Below are positions 58,501 through 64,000 of a stretch of 64,000 nt of DNA, piece by piece (within the stretch, counting starts at the first letter, position 1; every line of letters starts with the position of its first letter). This DNA is from Persicaria tinctoria (taxonomy: Eukaryota; Streptophyta; Magnoliopsida; Caryophyllales; Polygonaceae), in the NCBI GenBank assembly GCA_037127255.1, contig JBANSL010000010.1:31741120-31805119 (forward strand), in the 5' to 3' direction. Made by a program: the position numbers and the translations under genes. The notes under the pieces are model-generated. The model did not search any database. It was not told where the DNA came from and was given only the letters and a program-made list of their open reading frames with translations.

Positions 58501-59013
58501 AAAAACCCTAGCCACCTCCTTCATCCTCATTTGAGACCAAACCCTAAATCCAAAATCTCAACTTTTCCTCTCCCCAATCCATCTCACTCTCCTTCCACTA
58601 CACTTTTCTTGTTTCTCAGGCACCAAAGAGCCCCAAAACACCCTTCATCTCAGAAATCTAACCCAAAAATCGGAGTCGTGAGACGATTTCCATCATGCTG
58701 TGGCCGCGAGTTCTTCTTCTCCGTCGCTAGTGGGAGCCCAGTTCCGTTCTAGCCTCGGTAAATCGCTTCGTTCTCTTTCGTTTTGGTTCCTTTCCCTTTC
58801 CCATTTGTTCTCGCTTGTTCCTCACTCCTTCCTTTACTTTCCAAGGTCAAGAATCGACAGATCTAACTCCTCTCGAAGTCGATTCGAGCCCATTTCTTCC
58901 CCTTCCATTGTTTTTGAGCAAGGTAAACTTCTCTTCTTTGTTCCTTTTATTTTGGATCTAAAACTTTGTAAAGGTGCATTTTTAACCACAACTATCCTTC
59001 TTAGGCCTTGTCA
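58501..59013. other. Leader-like CT-rich region
   Basis: ACCCTAGCC start, CT-rich and several GT/AG-like sites. It resembles a plant 5' UTR, but no protein could be assembled. Confidence 0.35.
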
Positions 59014-60138
59014 TAGCCATATCTTGTTGATTTGGATCACCATTCATTTACACGATATGTAATATATGTATATCTACACGTTTATTATCTTTCTTTCACA
59101 CCAATTCACATGTGGTTTAGTAACATCTTCAAGTCTTGGCTTTCCACAAAACCCATTGCTTTTCAATACAAATACGGGTTGACCAGGCCTCATTACAAAA
59201 TCAAGTCACAGATGATATATACTTTATACCGAATCTTTGTTCTTTACTCCACCATATCTTATTCCTTGTTACCTTGTTGGTACTGCTGCATTTTCTATGT
59301 TCTGTGCAGGTTTTTCTCTGTTGTTCCTCCTATGGAGTTGCAGAGGATAGGGTATCTCCCCCTCGTTCAGAACAGACTAACTTCAGCTGCCCCCCTATGG
59401 CTCACAAGCCTTGAACATCCTTTACCAGAGTATTCATATGCCTAACAAGGCACAAGTACAACCTTGTTTACTTATAATGATCAGCTAAATCTTCAACCGG
59501 TTATTAGAGCCCTTGTGCGGTTCAAGTGTCACATAACTATGTGGCCTTGCTTAATGCTTACTAGTTTTGACTGTGCTGCTGCTGGTGGTGCGGGTTGCCT
59601 ACCTCCTAGTTGGTTTTCGACGTGTACTAAGGGTTCTAAAGTGTCGTGTGCTTTCCTTGTTTACTCATGGAGGGCTTACCGCAGATTGACACCAGTTTGC
59701 ATCTGTCATAACCAAACTTATATAGCATTGATGCTAATTTTTGGCTTACAAGCCATGTTTGAACGAAAGTGGGAGGATCGAAAACCTTACAAGGCATGTA
59801 TACAGTCTCTTTGGAGTTGGTTTATATGGTGTTCAATCGACATTGAGTTCCTTGTGATTTACTTTGCTACATGTATTCAATGGTGGATCGTGTATGGCAT
59901 AGCCTTTCAACCACTCATTCTTAGCTTTCACCAGCACATTGATTATCTTTACACAGTTCATACTTTTATTCCCACTAAGAGATCTCAAAGACTTGTTTCT
60001 ACAATACGGTGCCTTACCGGGACTTTGGTTTTTACAAAGACCTTTTTCCTTATAAATTGGGATATAACACAAAAACTTGAGGAAGTTGCCCGTTCAACCA
60101 AACACGCCCGGACTTGGCTTAGCCTATATATAAGGTAG
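59014..60138 (+). pseudogene. Long unidentified reading frame preceding the LINE
   Basis: One frame is open from about 59014 to 60138 except for a single TAA at 59443. The second part (59464-60138, 224 codons from its ATG) is rich in Trp, Cys, Tyr and Phe, with hydrophobic stretches such as WSWFIWCSIDIEFLVIYF. It ends in TAG 48 nt before, and in the same frame as, the LINE endonuclease start. It lacks the DUF4283 and CCHC knuckle expected of plant LINE ORF1. It could be a strange ORF1, an N-terminal extension, host sequence or chance. Confidence 0.3.
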
Positions 60139-60186
60139 ATCGGTGCTTCAAATAAAGCACATTACATACCATCACCAATCAAAACG

Positions 60187-63100
60187 ATGAATATATGCTC
60201 ATGGAACCGTCGTGGGTTAAAGAGGCGTAACTTTTGGACGAATACTGAACTATTCTGTAGGAATAACTACATAAATGTTTTGCCTCTTCTGGAGACAAAA
60301 GAAAACAAACCACGACCAGATCATTATTGGAGAAAGTTTGGCTTTTCAAACATTGCTTTCGATCCTGCGAGAGGTTTCTCTAGCGGAATCTGTTTGCTTT
60401 GGAAAGACATCCCACCAGCTGAAGGAGAAATCAACCTCGTCTCCGTTCATCATAGACTAATACATATCAATTTTAAGAATTGCAGAGCAAACCAAACTAA
60501 AGCTTTCCTCTTGGTATATGCGCCACCGGAGTATATCTCAAATGATCCCTTTTGGAATTTTTTAACTCAATATGCTTCACAACTTACCCTCCCTGTCTGT
60601 ATTCTGGGCGACCTCAATGAAATCGCTTTACCAAGTGATAAACTGGGGGCTGTTACGCCAAATCCCATACGATTCACCAGAATTCAAGATATTAAGAATA
60701 CTCTATCTCTGCAAGATGTACCTACCCACGGGGGTAACTATACTTGGCAAAGGAAAAAAATAGGACCACCAAACAATAGTTTCGCCAAGCTAGATCGTCT
60801 CCTTGCGCAGAGCGAGGTCATCGCAGCTTACGACGGTTTGCGTGTTAGAATCCACCCTTTCACGTATTCAGATCATGCACCGATCTCAATCAACCTACGA
60901 TCACAATCTAATCTAAACAAAAGACCGTTTCGTTTTGAACTAGCGTGGCCAACCAACCCGGAGTTTTGAAACATCGTTAAGCAAGAATGGCGAACTAATC
61001 CGATTGGTTCAAACCTGTTCAAACTAGTCAAGAAGACTTCTCTGCTAAAAGCTCTGGCTAAAAAATGGCACAAGCGGACTTTCAATAACATACACAAACA
61101 AATCTTCCAAACGGATGACGAACTGCTACGTTTACAACAAGTACTAATCAACAACCCTAATAACGTGGATTTCATTCGGCATAAGAGACTGCTGAACATG
61201 AGAGAGAGAATGTTAGATTTCCAAAGATGTTACTGGAGCCAGCGAGCTAAACTCAAACATGTTAAACTAAACGAGACAAACTCTGCTTACTTCCATCGTA
61301 TTGCCACTACTCGGCGTGGAAAAAAAATAATCAAAATTTTAACAACGACCTCAGGCCTGCAACTCACAGATCACTCTATGATTAGGGATGAATTCGTCAC
61401 AAATTTCGAGTCCCGTTTCAAGACTTCTTACAACCATAGTATCCCCTTCACAGCGGACCTGATGTTATCAACAGAGAGATATCAGACTCTGAAAACCTTG
61501 CACTAAAGGCCCCAGTCACAAACAATGAAATTAAAGTTGCCCTCTTCTCAATCAAGGCTGACAAAGCTCCGGGTCCTGATGGGATGCCGGCTGGCTTCTA
61601 TCAGAATTATTGGGATATTGTCGGTCCTTCGATCATAAAAGCGGTTAAGGCCTTCTTTCTGTTTGGAAGAATGCTCCGACATGTCAATCACACGTTCATT
61701 ACACTGATACAGAAACCGGACAACCCGGAAACTGTTAACCATTTCAGGCCGATCAGCCTCTGCTCTACGATTTATAAGATCATTTCAAAAATCTTGAATG
61801 CCCGCCTCACAAAGATATTCGATAAACTAATCCATCCTCTACAAAGTGCCTTCACAAAAGGCAGGTCCATTCATGACAACATTCTGATTGCTCATGAAAT
61901 TTTCCATTCCTACAGAATTAGTAAAGCCAAATATGGTTACATGGCGGTCAAACTTGACATGGAAAAAGCCTATGACAAAATCGAATGGCCATTCCTTTTT
62001 GCTGTTATGCATAAATTCGGCTTTGATCAAAAGTTCATTCAATGGATTAAAGAATGCGTACAAACGGTTTCTGTAGATGGCGAACCTTCTACCCCTTTTG
62101 TGCCCTCTCGGGGCCTCAAACAGGACGACCCACTATCACCGTTCCTCTTTATCCTTTCTGCCGAGGTGCTTGCAAAGTCACTTCAGCTAGAGGCTCAAAG
62201 TTAACAAAAACATTGGTTTCTGTCTTGGTAGGGGGGTACAAAAGTTTCCTTTCTAGCTTTTGCAAACGATATTATGCTTTTCGGTAAAGCAAACCAAACT
62301 ACTTGTAATGAGTTATCAAAGACTATACAACGTTTCTGCCTGATCTCGGGTCAGAAGGTAAACTTGCAGAAGTCCAGTTTCCAAGTATCTAACGGTACTA
62401 CTGCAGCAACGATTCATACTATCGCAACAAACTTCGGGATACCACAAACAAATAACCTAGAAAAGTATATCGGATGTCCGATTATCAATGGCAGGGTAAA
62501 TGGTGATACCTTCGCTGATGTTGTACTCAAGGCAACACAACAACTGTCAAAATGGAAAGCTACCTCTCTATCCGCCGAGGGTCGAAAGGTCCTCATCAAG
62601 GCTAACCTCAGCGCTCAACCGCAATTTATTATGCAAGCCTTTATGTTGCCTTCTTCAATCCTTCACGAACTGGACAAAGTCTATAGACAGTTTTTCTAGA
62701 ACAAGGGTCCCAATTCAACTCCTCTTTTCAGCTAGGATAAGATCTGCTCGGATACCTTATCAAGGGGTCTAGGCTTGTACAAAGCCAAGACGGCGAACCT
62801 CGCTCTACAGATGAAATTGCTTTGAAAAATAATCGCTGAACTAGATAACATCTGGGTCCGGGTCATATCAGCAAAATACCTTAAAGGAACTATGATCATG
62901 GATTATATCAAGAAGGGCAACACTTCGTGGCAGTGGGCTAAACTGATGTCCATCCGACACCTGTTTAAACCCGGTCTTAGATGGGCTATTGGAGACGGAA
63001 AGTCTGTCAAGTTCTGGGGGGACAATTGGGCGCTTCAAAAGCCTTTACAATCAGCGGCGCTCACACAGATTGACCCAGACACGGCAGGGTGGTCGGTGGA

Positions 63101-64000
63101 CCGATTCATTACCAATGACAATAGATGGGATGTTACAAAACTAAAAGACAACGTACAAGGGGTGCTCTGCCCAACGGTGATTGAGAACATCACTGACATT
63201 CGGCTTCCGGTTAATAAATTTAATGACAGGATGTATTGGGGGCCTAGTACTAATGGGTGGTTCTCTACACGTTCGGCAACAACTATTATTCCGCTTCACA
63301 AAGGTGACCCGTACTTCGATTGTCACTGGGTTTGGAAACTAGACATACCACATAAAATCAGGCACTTCCTTTGGAAGATATCTAGAGATGGCATTCCCAC
63401 TACTGAGCGATTACAACGATCGCATTTGGCAGTTCCATTTGGGTGCAGTCTCTGTGGCTGTTCTTCGGAATCAGTCTACCACCTGCTGCTAAATTGTACG
63501 TGGACACGCGCACTGCTCCATGATCTCAACATTGCTTTTCCGGTCATTGCAGCCATAGATGACAACACCAAGCCCAATACCATTCTACACGCCATCTACA
63601 CGACTGTAGGGGAGAATATTCTTCAGAATCTGGCCTTCGCTTGGTGGTCTATTTGGTTCTTTAGAAACCAAAACCGTTTTCCAAACTGACACGGTTGTGT
63701 CTAGGCAGGCGATTGCCTTGTTCTCCAACTCAACCAGTAATACTTGGTCGGCCAGAATGGACACGGGTAACATTTATGTTTCTTCGTCTTCCAATGTTCT
63801 TCCGCATGGCCATAGTGGTTGTAACTCTGGCAGGACTAACCATACCCGAAACCAGTACCGGGTCAAGCCTCCACCCGATTACTATAAGCTGAACTTCGAT
63901 GGTTCCCACCGCCAGTCGGGGGAGGGCACCTATGGTTTTGTTATTAGAGACAACCACGGTCTAGTGTACTCTATGGGGTCTGGTCCGTGTAATAACAACT
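60187..64000 (+). mobile_element. L1-type LINE, defective, running off the right edge
   Basis: Domains in order. Apurinic endonuclease at 60187-60969 (MNICSWNRRGL, LPLLETKE, CILGDLNEI, YSDHAPISI). Linker to 61506. Reverse transcriptase from about 61470 (KADKAPGPDGMPAGFYQNYW, TLIQKPDNPETVNHFRPISL, VKLDMEKAYDKIEW, GLKQDDPLSPFLF, LAFANDIMLFG). The RT C-terminus to 62699. zf-RVT at 62892-63689 (LRWAIGDGKSVKFWGDNW, WVWKLDIPHKIRHFLWKI). RNase H start near 63890 (YKLNFDGSH), open at 64000. The RT active site reads AND instead of ADD, and GLRQGD has become GLKQDD. In-frame stops and one frameshift near 61460 also inactivate it. Confidence 0.9.

Noticed and set aside
1..64000. CRISPR arrays, bacterial operons or riboswitches
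   Set aside because: The repeats lack regular spacers, genes have spliceosomal introns, and no prokaryotic signals occur.

Overview
The window is nuclear DNA of a flowering plant, most likely a eudicot. Several things point this way: GT-AG introns with T-rich acceptors, Arabidopsis-type TTTAGGG repeats, an Athila-type LTR element primed by plant tRNA-Asp, Helitrons with CTAG ends, and fragments of plant genes (ALA flippase, profilin, AP-4 epsilon, UPL3-type HECT ligase). No prokaryotic, organellar or CRISPR-like features were seen. The species cannot be named from the sequence alone.

Layout. 1-9 kb: TGATGACA-rich repeats, a broken ALA flippase gene (minus), and a young Athila-type retrotransposon (minus) inserted just upstream of one of its splice acceptors. 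9-20 kb: accessory DNA with two small hAT elements, a Stowaway-like MITE, a decayed reverse-transcriptase/endonuclease relic, a dead LINE (minus), a Harbinger-like TIR element and a minus-strand Helitron. 20.2-32.5 kb: a large inverted structure. Two mirror-oriented blocks of degenerate repeats each carry fold-back telomere-type modules, and the whole is bounded by an outer and an inner pair of matching ends. 32.8-42.7 kb is the only gene-rich stretch: an intact 18-exon WD40-type gene (+), a convergent 3-exon gene of unknown function (minus), and a single-exon gene of unknown function (minus). 43.3-48.3 kb: a hAT element split by a Helitron that carries pieces of profilin, AP-4 epsilon and its own helicase, then another hAT with a perfect 8-bp duplication. 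48.4-58.5 kb: mostly unassigned DNA with a MITE, a UPL3-type HECT fragment between direct repeats, an inverted pair of tRNA-like sequences around a repeat-rich core, a possible first exon and a copia gag scrap. 59-64 kb: an unusual long reading frame followed by an L1-type LINE that runs off the right edge.

Functionally, only the three genes at 32.8-42.7 kb look intact. The rest is a dense, nested set of transposons, several of which captured or broke host genes. The best candidates for something undescribed are the 12-kb inverted array with telomere-like fold-backs, the inverted tRNA-like element at 54.3-55.1 kb, the tiny tRNA-derived insertion in the WD40 gene, and the multi-gene Helitron capture. 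All identifications rest on motif recognition by eye; no database search was run.
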